A stretch of DNA of 64,000 nucleotides from Liolophura sinensis (taxonomy: Eukaryota; Mollusca; Polyplacophora; Chitonida; Chitonidae), in assembly GCF_032854445.1 (NCBI RefSeq), contig NC_088302.1:41668191-41732190 (forward strand), read 5' to 3'. The notes beneath the pieces were generated by a model. The model was not told where the DNA came from. It was given only the letters and a program-made list of their open reading frames with translations, and made no database searches. Position 1 is the stretch's first letter. Every line of letters starts with the position of its first letter. Both the position numbers and the translations under genes were made by a program. Positions 12,339 to 24,728 of this stretch are shown in pieces.

Positions 12339-12595
12339 GTTTACTTACTTGATTGGTGTTTTACGCCGTACTCAAGAATATTTCACGTATACGGCGACGG
12401 CCAGCATAATGGCGGGGGGAAACCGGGCAGAGCCCGGGGGAAACCTGCGACCATCCGCAGGTTGCTGCAGACCTTCCCACGTACGGCCGGAGAGGAAGCC
12501 AGCATGAGCTGAACTCAGAGCGAGCGCATTGGTGAGAGACTCCCGGCTCATTACGCTGCGCTAACGCCCTAACCAACTGAGCCACGGAGGCCCGC
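12339..12595 (-). mobile_element. Full-length SINE with target-site duplication
   Basis: A 257-bp element flanked by the direct repeat actgaacga (12330-12338 and 12596-12604). Copy A of the local duplication has the unoccupied site actgaacgg at about 11650, so both ends are defined. On the minus strand it starts with a tRNA-like head (gcctccgtggctcagttggt, then a gagttcagctc B-box region). It continues through the conserved core and ends with a short acttgattgg-type tail. Confidence 0.92.
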
Positions 12596-12825
12596 ACTGA
12601 ACGACTTAGAATGCATCCTATGCCCCGAGGTGTTAAAGAGTATCCGTGGCTATAAACGACCTCTTGTCTCCCATCTTTTCTGCTGGGCTTCTCCCCCAAA
12701 ATGTAACATTTTTCGCCGCGCTTGAAACAGAGACGGCCATATGTTGTACCCGCACGTATAACTTTTCCCGTATTAGCCACAGTTCCACATTTGATTCACA
12801 TAAAGCAAAGCCGCATGCACCTGTA

Positions 12826-13038
12826 CTTATTTATTTATTTATTTGATTGGTGTTTTACACCGTACTCAAGAATATTTCACTTATACGACGGCGGCCAGCA
12901 TTATGGTGGGTGGAGACCGTTGCTGACAGACCTTCCCACGTACGGCCAGAGAAGAAGCCAGCGTGAACTGGACTTGAACTCACAGCGACCGCATTGGTGA
13001 CTCCTGGGTCATTACGCTGCGCTAGCGCGCAAACCAAT
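12826..13038 (-). mobile_element. 5'-truncated SINE with target-site duplication
   Basis: Flanked by cgcatgcacctgta (12812-12825) and cgcatgcatatgta (13039-13052). It lacks the first 20 or so bases of the tRNA head. It also has an internal deletion between ggtgggtggagacc and gttgctgacagacc, so the middle of the core is missing. The tail is (TTTA)4. Copy A of the duplication keeps the empty site near 11830. Confidence 0.88.
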
Positions 13039-13275
13039 CGCATGCATATGTAACATCGAGAATTAGTAAGCATCTGAACTGACACTTGCCGTTTTCTAAT
13101 TTATGCCCCCATCTTTTAGTTTAACCTTGTCTTTCAGTTTAGGTCCCCTTTTTTGTCCGTGTAAATGTAATATGACTTGTAAAAGATATGCATTGTCATC
13201 ATTTCTCATTTTACTCCATGGAAATGACATTTAAGTGTCTCTCAATTTCAAGAGCTTCGGTATGGACCACTCCTG

Positions 13276-15047
13276 GACGCTCGTTCTTTATGCTGGGACA
13301 CAGCCTCTCCAATACTCCGACATAATTAGACCACCTCCCTGGTTTCTCCTCCAGATCTAGCAAAAAACTAATTAGTAATGAACTGAAGTGGGCCGAAGAC
13401 ACTGAAAAGTGTATGAGTAAATTCAGTTAACAGTCTGTACATATGATATATGGCATTTCATTGAATAAGACTATCTTCAAAATGTTCTCTGGCGGTGTAT
13501 AGGCTAAATGAATTAAAATTTTACTTTCACAACACAAATTTTAGCATTAGCTGTGTTTTTATTAGTGACGAAAACAATTTTGATCGCAAGACTGAAGTAG
13601 TTTGTTGGGTCTTTTTGTTGGCAGATAACCTATTATTTCATGTTTGATTTAAGTCTCAAAGAACATTATTTTCTCTGGTATACTTTAGGTCCCACCGAGA
13701 CTGTTTGTGGGGCTCCATAATGTAGTCTAATCATGGTGTTTACTAGGCTCAGGATTCCTTATATACTATCAGCATATACTGATCTGCTTCTCGAACAGAT
13801 CAGAGTATTCGATATGTGTAAATTGCAGCACACTTTTAAGCTGCCGGGCTGTCAGCCTGTGCCAACTGCTGTCAGAGTAAGACTGATCACGTACAAAGTT
13901 CGAGTTGATAGAATCCCTTTCATCCTGTCTCATGAAAGGTATTATCGACGTTGGTAGAATATTTTCTTAGACAGTGATCATATCTAGAGGTAACTTAATT
14001 CAACCAGGGATAAAATAAAAAGCCAACAATTGTTTTTAAAATATACAACCAAAATGATCTAACATGTCCCCTTTTACAGCCACGTAGCAGATGGACCAAA
14101 ATTCTGGATATTTAACGGTCTCCCCACTCCCTCAAACGCCCTCCATCCGCATCATTAGTTCGAAGAATATGCCGTAACGTATCCACCTGTCCACGTACTA
14201 CCAGACTTGCACTCGAGAGTTATCTCCCATGCGTGTGAGAACTATCTGCAGATGTCGCCATAGTCTTTCCGGGATATCTGCAAACGAAAATTTGGGTTTG
14301 TTTTGATAGCTAAAATTTGTGCTTTGGGTTCAAAGAAATTTCATCAAAATTCCTGACCTTGAAGGATATGGTTTGTGTTTTCTGCTAGCAGTAATTCGAA
14401 ACAGGTGAACTTTGCTTTCATTTTATTTTCGCATCACGAAACCACGTGCAATATGTTGATTGACATGAAGATCTTGACAGCCACTTGACGTCAAGTTCAA
14501 CTGAACAGCTGAAAAGAGACGAAATCATTGGTACTTAGTATATTAAAAGGATTTTAAGGCTAAAAATCTCATCTCATCGAATCGACGAACTAATTTGCTT
14601 GCATTTGACAGTTTATAAAGCTTGGAAGTGACAGAAATCTGGTCGAATGAAATCGAATTCCGCGTTTGGGCCTTGACAGATGTCATACAAGATGTGGTCC
14701 ACTGTTAACCATAAAATTTGGAAAACCATTTTAACTTTAAAACCATTAAATTGCTGAAAGGGAGACTGCATAAACCTTTTTACGTCTGGTAATTAGTAGG
14801 AATTAGGCTCGTACCTCTGACTAAGTTGTGAAGAGAGGTGGTGTAAACTAAATTCATGTCATTAAACATCAAGAGGTGTCCATTGGGTGAATTCTCAATC
14901 ACATTTTTCATTGTTCTAACAGTCAAAGTACAATCTTGAACTGATGTATCTGGTGATTTTATACTCTAGATTATCTTCAAGGGGTTTTTTATATATATAT
15001 ATATATTGTAGTTTGTGTCTCAAGTAGATGTGTGGCATTGATCTTCT
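13276..15047. promoter_or_regulatory. FBXW5 upstream region
   Basis: About 1.8 kb before the FBXW5 start codon. It includes a perfect palindrome ttgacgtcaa near 14485, similar to a CRE, and a TA run at 14993-15006. No gene or dispersed repeat was recognised. The transcription start cannot be placed. Confidence 0.4.
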
Positions 15048-18000
15048 ATGGATACAGACAGCGAGTTGGGACATATTTGGCAAGAGCTTCCAGACAATTT
15101 GCTTCTGCAGATCTTCTCCTTCCTCAAAGCCTCTGATTTGGTGAGAGCATCACAAGCCTGTCATAGCTGGTACAGAGTTGTGTTTGATGAAAGCATATGG
15201 AAGGACCTGGTATGCCGTGAGTTCTGCATCCAGCGTCAGTGTAAAGTTGCACCGGGTAAAGTCTCCTGGCGAGAGGAGTACAAAAGACTGTATTACAACA
15301 GCCCTGTGGTAGAGAGTGAGATTCTTACCAACCATTTAGATGAGGTTCTCCATGTCAGCTTCTCTCATAATGGAGAGATGTTTGCTACCACTTCTAAAGA
15401 TGCCACCATAAAGGTATAGTACAAGTGAGGGACACTTTATGAGCTAAGCTTTGATTTCATGTTTTTATTGGCTGACAGATACTTACAGTAAAAGATCCTG
15501 CGAGAAATGATGTCTTTTGACAAGCCTAAATGTGTCGCTAAGATATGACCATGTAATCATAGAGACCCCTTAAAGAGCTACTACAATGATGTCACATCTA
15601 CCTTACCCATCGTCATGTAAGGAATATTATCACGTCACATCAGGAAAATTCTCTTAAGACTGAAGTAGCACTTTAAGGCAACTCACTTATTAATCCATCA
15701 GTCAGCAAAGGACACATAAAAAGCTCTCAGATGTAGATTCTGTCGAATGTTCACATACTATATCATGATTCATTTGAGTTCACCCATATGACAAAAACCA
15801 GGTTTCTGAATGGAAGAAATCACTCTGAAGAACAAAGCTCTTGACTTAGTGGCAATCCAAACTCCTTCCAAACTAGTGATAGATGGATTTGAAAATTTGA
15901 CCTCTTCAAGAAAGCCTTTTAGTCTTTCAGATCAATGTGTATCACAACAGGCAGGAAGATAGATGTACATGTACGTACAGATATGATTATAGCAGTAGTG
16001 CAGGGGGTCCTCAATGGCTTAGTTTGTTAAATCTCTGGCTCATTGCGACTTTCAGGACCTTGCCCAGTTAGGCGGCTGGTTTGAATCCAGCTTTGGCTAT
16101 TTTAGTTGCGGATTTAGTGAAGTGAGGAGGTTGGTCTGATACCTAGTGATTTGTGTTTGTATACTCCAGGTGCACCGGTTTACTTCACCAATAAACCTGA
16201 CCACAGTCCTATAAATGAAAATTTCTCGAGTACGGCATCCAATCAAACAAAGAAACCGAGACAGTCATTCTTAAAGAGGCATTACTACATGTACGATAAC
16301 AGGTTTAGAAGTGAACTAAATGTTATTCTAAGCTATCTTCCATGTACCTGTTACAGGTGTGGCAAGTGGGGGAACCGACAACCCTGAGGTACACAGCTGA
16401 CATGAAGAAAGAGATGTCATGGGACTTCACCCAGTTCTCCTGCTTTAACAAACTGGACAGCTTGCTGTTGGTCTCTGGGGTTGTCTATACCAACTTTGAC
16501 AGGAGAGGATTTTTAGCAGTTTTCTCAATCACAAACAGTAAGTTGGGGAAAGGGGAAATAGCAGTTAGAACACCATTTTTATCTTGTTTTCTTATTTTTA
16601 TCTTTTTTATTTCAAGGATGGAAATTACTGTATGGTGTCTATGATCTCAGTTTTTGAGGTGGTGTCAGTAAAATGAAATATTTTAGTCTCAGTTATATAA
16701 TATATTAGGATTTTTAGCTGGACTGTAAATGTGAGACCATTCCCTAGCATGGCTTGGTTTATCTAAAGCCCACATAGACATGAATTCCTTTCTGCGTGTT
16801 CTGCTTGTACCTTTAGTAGCTATGATCAAGGATTTCATGAAACTGGAGTCCAGATATTTGACACTTGTAACTACTGGTGGTAATGTGAAGGTGTAATAGC
16901 ATCACCAGTAAACGATACATTTGGAAAATGAAGTGAGAAATGGGCAAAGTTAATTTAGCACATTTTGTTTTCTGAAAAATGGTTACAGTACCTGATTTTG
17001 TTGAGTAGTTCAACTACATTGATCCCCTGTTTTCACGCAGACTTCAACATCATCAAAGTGACAACGATGGATCCTTCACAACTATTTGGGACTTGGCTGA
17101 GCCAGGGGACATTCTTAGGGGGAAGCCTGGAGATTAACCTAGATCGTTTCACAACCAGTGTGGAGATAGACATGTTTGATGTGAGTATTCAGTAACAGTG
17201 TCACAGGGAACTCTTCTAGGGTTTTATTTTAACTCTATAGAGTAGAGTCATCTCATATAAGTGAAATATTCTGAATATAGAGTAAAAAGTCCAATCAAAT
17301 AAATAAATGAATCACTTTCATTTGTGTCCAGTTTTTATGAAGATATTGACTTCACTCACTGGGTGAGTTATTAACGGTGAGCAGACCATCAATCTTTGTT
17401 GTTTGGAAGTTTCTTTATGTTTCAGATTTCTGACACAGAATGTGAGACAGAGGCTGGGGCAAGCTCTGAGAAGCGAGGACAGTCATTATTTACATTCTGC
17501 AGTGAGAATGCCAGTCTGATAAAGTTTTTGACTGTAGCTGAAGTTCCCCAGAGTGGACCTCTTCCAGCAGAGTTAGAGTGCATGGATACAGAAGAGTATG
17601 CAGAAGAGGATGCACCCAGGCTTAGCACCACCCCTTCACTTACACATACACTAGCCACACCCTCTCTAGCCACACCATGTGCAGCAGCCTCCTCCTTTGT
17701 GTCTGGCTCCTCCCATACCTCTAGCCTTCAGCCCTCCCTTCACATGTCAGCTGATCCAGGAAGAACGGTGAACCATGAGTTTGGCTGTAGTACTGAGGAC
17801 AGTCAGTCTGTGATTAGAGAGGCAAACAAACGGGCTGGTCAATGTCAGCCGTGTAACTCTGTATCCGTGGGCACAGTGGTTTTACCAGTCTCGGACCAGG
17901 AACAGACAAAAGTATCACATGTAACAGATTATCCAAACTGTGGTAAAATGCACCCGGCGGAACACGAGAACAAACATTCAGGGAACTTGCCGATGCTGAA

Positions 18001-21000
18001 TGCCTCATGTCCGCTGTCTGTGTCAGAGCCGGGGCCATGTAGCTCCTCCTCAACGAAGTCAGCTGACAGTAAACTGACGACCAAGTACCTCATCTTTGTG
18101 ACAGGAGAGTTTGCCGTGGCCCTGCATCAGATTGGGATCAAGGTGATGACTGTTAATGAGGCGGGACACTGCACAAATAGGGCTGGGCATGGAGCCGGCC
18201 ACTCCTGTCAGAACAGTCAGCCCGGCAACGGACATGGACATATTGTGGTCAATGTCCGGAACAATGATATTGAAATGCGGGACCGTCAGCCCGACAAAAC
18301 CGATTTCTTGTTGGATTTACATGGACATGTGACAGGAATGTGTTTATCTAGTGATAGTAGGTGAGTGCATCTAGCTATGAAAGCTTTTCTTTTCTTTTGG
18401 CAATCTTTATCTCTACATGTACTTAGAGACAGATTAGTGCATAATTGACACAAATGTGATTTTGAAACTGACAAATTACAATTAACAAAATTAAGAAGAA
18501 ACATGAAGGCAAAATGATTAATGCATGTTCAGCTTTGGCAATGTATGTATTTGGCAGCATTTCTTCCAGCTGTTTAATGTAAACCAAGATATATGTCATA
18601 CACGGAAACTAACCTAAATTTTCACCCTGGGACTCGGAAAGTGTATTTCAAGATTCATTGCATTGACTGCGGTTGTTACTGACTGAGCGCCTCGGGAGAG
18701 CAACAAGGGTGGTCAGGAGATTACACTGACAGTTCAAGAATGTAGTAAACAAGCTCATGCTTCACTGAGCAGTCATTCTACGCTCCTGCCAACAACAGTT
18801 CATGTTTTCCTCAGTTTTAATGATAATGATTTTAGTACATGCACTTTGCAACAGGTTGATTGTTTTATTATCGTTATTTGTGATAAATGGGAATTTGGGA
18901 GAAAACTGTGGAGATAAAGCATGGCTACCCAGTACCTTTACGCATAGTATACAAAGCTGTAGCAAAATTGAGCATACCACGAATCAATACTTTCTTGCAA
19001 ATTGGGTCTACCAGCAGACAAGATGATGTGAAATTGTGACCAAAGCAACACCTACATGGTGCGTTTGCACCACTGCACAGGACTTTAATCACAGAAATTG
19101 AAATTTCTATGTGAACTTTTTGTTATATTTTTACTGGTGAAAGGAAAAACAATAATCTTATCTATCAATGGCAAAACTTGAATCAGGTCTGGGCAAAACT
19201 GTATACAGGAAATCATAAAACATTTTGTGTATAAAGCCAGTGATGGTGTTGTGCGAACTTCTTATGTGATAACAACTCCAACAAATCCTATCTCCTGATA
19301 TGCCGGGCTCATACACAGTACTACTGAAAAGCTGTAAAAGTAAATCATCATAGTTTCTGGAAACCTTGAGTGGAGTATGTTTTTTGTTCTCAAATAAAAT
19401 CGCAGGAAAAGGAACTCTTCTATAATAGGAAGACAGTTCCGACTGTAAAGAAACAAAATGTGCATGTAGACTGACATACTAAATTGAAATTACATTGACA
19501 AAGAATAACAGATATTTCTCATTAAAATTCGTTTTTATCTGAAATACAGTTTTATACATATTCGTTGAATAATGAGGACTCTTAGCGGACAAGCGTTCAC
19601 CAGGTAACGGTGTGAGGTGACTTCCATGTAGGCCTGATCTGAATAATCAGTTAGTCTGCAGTGTACATTGTGCATGTACATTCCTGTACAGAAAGCATGG
19701 CATGGGCATGCTTTCTGACAGTGTGTGGAATTTAAAGGTTGGTAATAGACATGGCTTGTCTCAATACTTTCTTTGATTTCATTCACGGGTATATATAAAG
19801 ATGTACATGTAGGCTTACTAGTTGGGAGACCTGCACACCTCACTGTCAGTGACTGTAAGTGCCATGCAGGGTAATGAAACAGGAGGGGGCTAATCGCTCT
19901 CTTCTGTCATCTTGCTGCCAACTCAGATCATGCAAAAGTTAACGGCAGTAACTCACGTGCAAAACTTTAGGTCATTTGCCGTAAATATGATATATATAAA
20001 TTATTTATAGCAAAATGAACGGAAAAATGTTACAAAATTTAGTTGTGATAGTGCAAACAAGATGTTTGGCAGTTGCATCGTATCAGAGGGATGCATTTGG
20101 AAATCTGGTAAAAGCACTGTGTCAGTTGTCAGTTGTCACACAATATCATCAGTGGATGAGTTTGCAAGGCAGAAATACAAAAAAAATGAGATTGATGAGT
20201 CAAATGCTGATAATGTTGTTGTGCAAAGAGTTAGATGTAGCACTTGTAGATATTCTTGATTTTTAGTACGTGTACATGTCGTGTTTGTTAGTGTCACAGT
20301 TAGACAGTCATAAGATGTGGAATTTGAAATTTGTATGTTTATCAGTTTAGTTTGTATTATTTTCACCTGATTATATGTATTGAGAAATAGTTCTTTATTG
20401 TGTACCTGTGTGATTTCTGCAGGTACCTGTTTGTGAACTGTCGCCCCTGGGTAGGGAGGGATGTGGACCGCACTGACCCCTGGGCAACCCCTGACCTCTC
20501 CACCCACATCCAAATCCGTGTGATTGATCTGTACACCTTACAGGACCTGGGTGTTTATTACAGCGGTCACCTGGGCTGGTCTCCTGCCTTCAGGTGCTGC
20601 TTTGTCTTCTTGGATGTCAGTGAGGACTACGTAGCCAGGTATGTACACCTTACAGGACCTAGGTGTTTATTACAGCGGTCACCTGGGCTGGTCTCCTGCC
20701 TTCAGGTGCTGCTACTGTATGTCTTCTTGGATGTCAGTGAGGACTACGTAGCCAGATATGTACACCTTACAGGACCTGGGTGTTTATTACAGCGGTCACC
20801 TGGGCTGGTCTCCTGCCTTCAGGTGCTGCTTTGTCTTCTTGGATGTCAGTGAGGACTATGTAGCCAGGTATGTACACCTTACAGGACCTAGGTGTTTATT
20901 ACAGCGGTCACCTGGGCTGGTCTCCTGCCTTCAGGTGCTGCTACTGTATGTCTTCTTGGATGTCAGTGAGGACTACACGGCCAGGTATGTACACCTTACA

Positions 21001-23913
21001 GGGGATGGGTGTTTATTACAGCGGTCACCTGGGCTGGTCTCCTGCCTTCAGGTGCTGCTTTGTCTTCTTGGATGTCAGTGAGGACTATGTAGCCAGGTAT
21101 GTACACCTTACAGGACCTAGGTGTTTATTACAGCGGTCACCTGGGCTGGTCTCCTGCCTTCAGGTGCTGCTACTGTATGTCTTCTTGGATGTCAGTGAGG
21201 ACTACACGGCCAGGTATGTACACCTTACAGGGGATGGGTGTTTATTACAGCGGTCACCTGGGCTGGTCTCCTGCCTTCAGGTGCTGCTACTGTATGTCTT
21301 CTTGGATGTCAGTGAGGACTACATGGGCAGGTATGTACACCTTACAGGACCTAGGTGGTTATTACAGCGGTCACCTGGGCTGGTCTCCTGCCTTCAGGTG
21401 CTGCTTTGTCTTCTTGGATGTCAGTGAGGACTACGTAGCCAGGCATGTACACCTTACAGGGGATGGGTGTTTATTACAGCGGTCACCTGGGCTGGTCTCC
21501 TGCCTTCAGGTGCTGCTTTGTCTTCTTGGATGTCAGTGAGGACTACGTAGCCAGATATGTACACCTTACAGGACCTAGGCGTTTATTACAGCGGTCACCT
21601 GGGCTGGTCTCCTGCCTTCAGGTGCTGCTTTGTCTTCTTGGATGTCAGTGAGGACTACGTAGCCAGGTATGTACACCTTACAGGGGATGGGTGTTTATTA
21701 CAGCGGTCACCTGGGCTGGTCTCCTGCCTTCAGGTGCTGCTTTGTCTTCTTGGATGTCAGTGAGGACTACGTAGCCAGGTATGTACACCTTACAGGGGAT
21801 GGGTGTTTATTACAGCGGTCACCTGGGCTGGTCTCCTGCCTTCAGGTGCTGCTTTGTCTTCATAGATGTCAATGAGAACCATGTAGCCAGGTATAGAACT
21901 CGCGAAAGCCAGCTAGACTGGTAGAGGGACAAGAATGTGTAGCCTAGTTAGGGTTCGAAATTACCATTGATTTGTCAGATGTGTCTGGCAAAAAAATGAT
22001 CTTGTCTGTCTAAATTTATGTGCAGCACGGACAAGTGTCCGCTTGAATTTTATTTGTGAAAAAATGTCAAATTACTTCAAATCATCGCTTCATCAGAAAA
22101 TCGCATTTCTATAAAATGTACCAGACTTCGTGTACAAGACTTTCCTTGTTGCGGAAATAGATTACCCTGTTCCTGTGACTTTTTATTGAGTAAAAAGATG
22201 CAAGGCGCATATTGCGACGTGAAGTTCATGGGGACAGGAGTGCAACTCTAGGAATATGGTAGTTGTGGGCAGCGAAATGAAAAATATTGATCGCTCAAAA
22301 CAACCAGCCTCTTTAAATTTAGGTTTACCAAGCAATCGACTAATGAACCGACCCAAGAGACGAAGCTAATCCAACAACATCAGCCACTCGACAATATTTC
22401 AAGGAAGATTGGAAGCGATCTGTTGCACCACGTGTGAAAATTACTGTGACCACAAATAACTGCTCTGGTCAGTTATCAAAACAGACACATGTAAAAACTA
22501 AATACACAGTGCATTTAATCATATATCGGCCAACAGTTCTGTGCAGATAAATTTTGTCCTGTGCTCAAGAGGACAATTATCCTGCTGGCTTTACTTCTAA
22601 TTTCTATCCCTTCTAATTTCTAGTCATGCTTTAGTTTCCAATTTAGCGTACAAGTGCCACAGCTGAGACAGTGTATCTTATTTATATATACATATATATT
22701 GTTGAAGTATATTCAACCAAATCCAGTCCCCAGTTTCCTCCCACCATTATCAATATAGTATGAGTGAAAAATTCTTGAGTATGGCATAATTGAGTAAACA
22801 ACAATTAGACAAATAAATATATCCAAATCCAGCCTATTGTATCATATAAGACATTGAGAAATCCATTGTGTGGTTAACCTATAGTACCACATTAGGACAT
22901 TGTTAAGTCCACTACTGGTTCAAATTACTAAAAGTGTTGTTATCACTGGAGCTGATCAGTTCTTGACCAATCCTTGAAATCAAAAGGTTTGTCAGGCACT
23001 AAACAGAGGGCAGTATTTTTCTCCAGGCTCTCTGTTTTACAAGCCAGAATACGCTGTACAGGTGAAACATACTGTAATTCTTCAACCTTTTTGCATATTT
23101 GCAAGGTGTGTTTACAAGTATATTCTGAAGGTATTATTCTGTGAACACTGTTAAAAAGTCAAGTTAAAGACTGTCCAGTTAAAAATGTGTATAAATTGCC
23201 TAGAAAGCTCATCTTTCATATGCGAAAAGGTTGAGGAATTAGGGTTCTTGAGAATGTTACATCACTCAATTCCAGTCAAATAAATAAGTAGGATATTGCT
23301 TTATCAGCAGTGAAGTCGCCAGAGTTGTGTGAACTAAATACTTAAAATACTAAATTTATGTTGAGTGTTACATGAAATTAACACCAGGGCAGGCATACTG
23401 TACATGTGCATGCAACAGTTTGTCACACCTGTACATTTGTACCTTCCACATCCCAGGTCATTTATCATGACTTCCCAGCCACCATAGGTTTACACACCAG
23501 CACTTTCTCACCATCATTTAGACTGACATTTTATTTTGACGAAATTATCAATTGATGAAAGAGAAAAAGTACATTTAAAAATGAGACAGGCTGGATACAA
23601 AATCTATATGTGTATGCCCTTGACTGATACCTGTGTTACTGTTTCATGTGTCTCTTGTCCCTACAGTGGTAGCGAGGACACACGAGGGTACCTGTGGGAC
23701 CGTCATTACAGAGTCAACCTCATGCGCTTCCCCCACGGCCCGGGGGTTGTCAACTCTGTCGGCTTCAACCCCAAGGACCAGGAGTACCTTGTAACGGTCA
23801 GTGATGACCATACCATCAAAATCTGGCGCTCCAGACAAAAACAACGCAGCTTCCTAGAAAAGGTGCCGGCTGCTTCCAATCATACGGGTGCTAGCTGTGC
23901 TACAAGTAGTTGA
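15048..23913 (+). CDS. FBXW5: FBXW5, F-box/WD-repeat ubiquitin-ligase adaptor
   Basis: Substrate receptor for cullin-RING ubiquitin ligases (SCF; also DDB1-CUL4 in vertebrates). Six coding exons in consistent phase: 15048-15413, 16357-16537, 17041-17180, 17426-18360, 20423-20638 and 23667-23913. The predicted protein is 694 aa, against about 566 in vertebrates. The F-box is at residues 9-50 (WQELPDNLLLQIFSFLKASD). The first WD repeat follows (LHVSFSHNGEMFATTSKDAT). Exon 4 (about 311 codons) is mostly a Ser/Thr-rich linker and accounts for the extra length; it ends with KYLIFVTGE and DLHGHVTGMCLSSDSRY. Exon 5 ends FVFLDVSEDYVAS, and exon 6 carries DTRGYLWDRHY and SDDHTIKIWRS. The donor used after exon 5 is ambiguous, because the exon's 3' half and donor are repeated about 12 times; the first copy gives the correct frame. 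Confidence 0.93.
15414..16356 (+). other. FBXW5 intron 1
   Basis: GTATAG..ACAG intron of 943 bp. It holds one SINE-like element (about 16001-16255). No other features were seen. Confidence 0.8.
16001..16255 (+). mobile_element. SINE-like element of a second subfamily
   Basis: The tRNA-like head differs from the main SINE (tcctcaatggcttagtttgt; ggtttgaatccagc as B box). The 3' end is related to the main SINE (cctataaatgaaaatttctc, gagtacggcatccaatcaaa). It lies about 100 bp before the exon 2 acceptor of FBXW5. Confidence 0.6.
17245..17315 (+). mobile_element. SINE 3' fragment
   Basis: The tail end only of the main SINE (atataagtgaaatattctga ... ccaatcaaataaataaat), in FBXW5 intron 3. Confidence 0.6.
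18361..20422 (+). other. FBXW5 intron 4, no feature seen
   Basis: 2062-bp GTGAGT..GCAG intron. Short frames on both strands look random. No repeat of the window's families was recognised. Confidence 0.75.
20530..21893 (+). repeat. FBXW5 exon-edge minisatellite carrying splice donors (about 12 copies)
   Basis: Unit of 112 bp, or 117 bp where tactgtatgtc replaces ttgtc. It starts at tgtacaccttacagg inside exon 5, runs through the exon end and includes the donor CCAG|GTATGT. About 12 copies follow head to tail; 11 have nearly the same sequence, and sub-variants (cctgggtg, cctaggtg, ggatgggtg) are interspersed. The last copy is diverged at its 3' end (catagatgtcaatgagaacc) but keeps CCAG|GTAT. 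Read without splicing, each 112-bp unit shifts frame by one base and meets a stop (LLGCQ*), so the extra copies should be intronic. Confidence 0.95.
22725..22818 (+). mobile_element. SINE 3' fragment
   Basis: Recognisable tail half: cagtttcctcccaccattat, gtgaaaaattcttgagtatg, ending in aaataaatat. It lies in FBXW5 intron 5. Confidence 0.6.
23070..23245 (+). mobile_element. Small terminal-inverted-repeat element (MITE), variant core
   Basis: The ends tactgtaattcttcaacctt and aaggttgaggaattagggt are inverted copies over about 28 bp. They match the ends of the elements at 25367, 37057, 43302 and 63017. The middle differs from the other copies. Confidence 0.65.
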
Positions 23914-24722
23914 CAACTGGGAGCTTAGGCAGGCTACACAGTTGAACTTTAAAGACGCTCAAGATGAAATCTCACTTCTGATTTGTGCTCTTGCAAGCAA
24001 CTGATGTTTGTGTACGTTTAAACACAAATCTAAGGTATAAAAGGGGCTGCCAACAGCACTGTTAGACAAGAATCGCTGTGTTGTTGTCATTACTGGTAAA
24101 GTGGTATAATAGGCATAAAGCACAATGCTGAACCGTACATACGTATATATTGTGTACCTTATTTCAGTGCTAAGAATGAAACATTTCCCATGTATCAAGT
24201 GCTATTTGACATGCATAGATAGTAGAAATTGGTATGTACATGTGTAGGAGGCTGCAACTGTCTATCATGTGTTACTCTGATGATAGAGCAGATACCAGAG
24301 ACATTGTCTTGTAGGAATGCACATTTTTCACAAAGGATATACTTGTAAATGTTTATGTAGTTCGTAGACATAAAGTTTAGGCAATTTTTTTGTTAAAGAT
24401 ACACAAATACCTACAAAAGATCTGTATTCCACTTCACCTTTTATGAATTAGTGAATCAAACTCTGAATGGCAATTCTAATTTAAATGCATGTAGAGATGG
24501 TCAACCCACCGAAGAGAGAAGGAAACTTATGTTATTAAGGAAATGTCAAGAAACATATACATGTACATATGTATACTCTTCACAGGAGTTATGTTATCTC
24601 CAGGAATAAGTCCAAAGTGTAAATTACATTGTTGTATACTAGGGTATAACCTATATCTGGCTTTTTGCCCACTAGAAAATCTTAAAGTACTGTGTGTTTA
24701 AAAGTAAAATTGTGCTTTTTGT

Positions 24723-24728
24723 AATAAA
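24723..24728 (+). terminator. Candidate poly(A) signal for FBXW5
   Basis: AATAAA about 810 bp after the FBXW5 stop codon. A second AATAAA lies at 27356-27361. Which one is used cannot be told from sequence. Confidence 0.4.

Larger units (their letters stand above)
11605..13275. repeat. Ancient ~700-bp tandem segmental duplication
   Basis: Copy A (about 11605-12285) and copy B (about 12286-13275) share ordered blocks. They are gcatatgcgatttcttattt / gcatatgcgatttttcattt; gaacagagacggtcacatgt / gaaacagagacggccatatg; tttgattcacatatagcaaa / tttgattcacataaagcaaa; gggaattagtaagcgtctga / gagaattagtaagcatctga; and gcactgtcatcattttactc / gcattgtcatcatttctcat. Copy B is longer only because two SINEs inserted into it. 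No gene was recognised in either copy. Confidence 0.8.
20639..23666 (+). other. FBXW5 intron 5
   Basis: If the first donor is used, the intron spans 20639-23666. It contains the extra exon-edge copies, a SINE tail fragment (22725-22818) and a small inverted-repeat element (23070-23245). The rest is AT-rich and unremarkable. Confidence 0.75.

Noticed and set aside
13211-13402. 63-codon minus-strand frame with a protein-like composition
   Set aside because: It lies in the tandem duplication and its counterpart in copy A is not conserved as a frame. No splice partners.
20400-21875. Series of overlapping plus-strand frames with repeated FLDVSEDYVARYVHLTG
   Set aside because: These are exon-edge repeats read through donors. 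Frames alternate and stop; only the first copy fits FBXW5.
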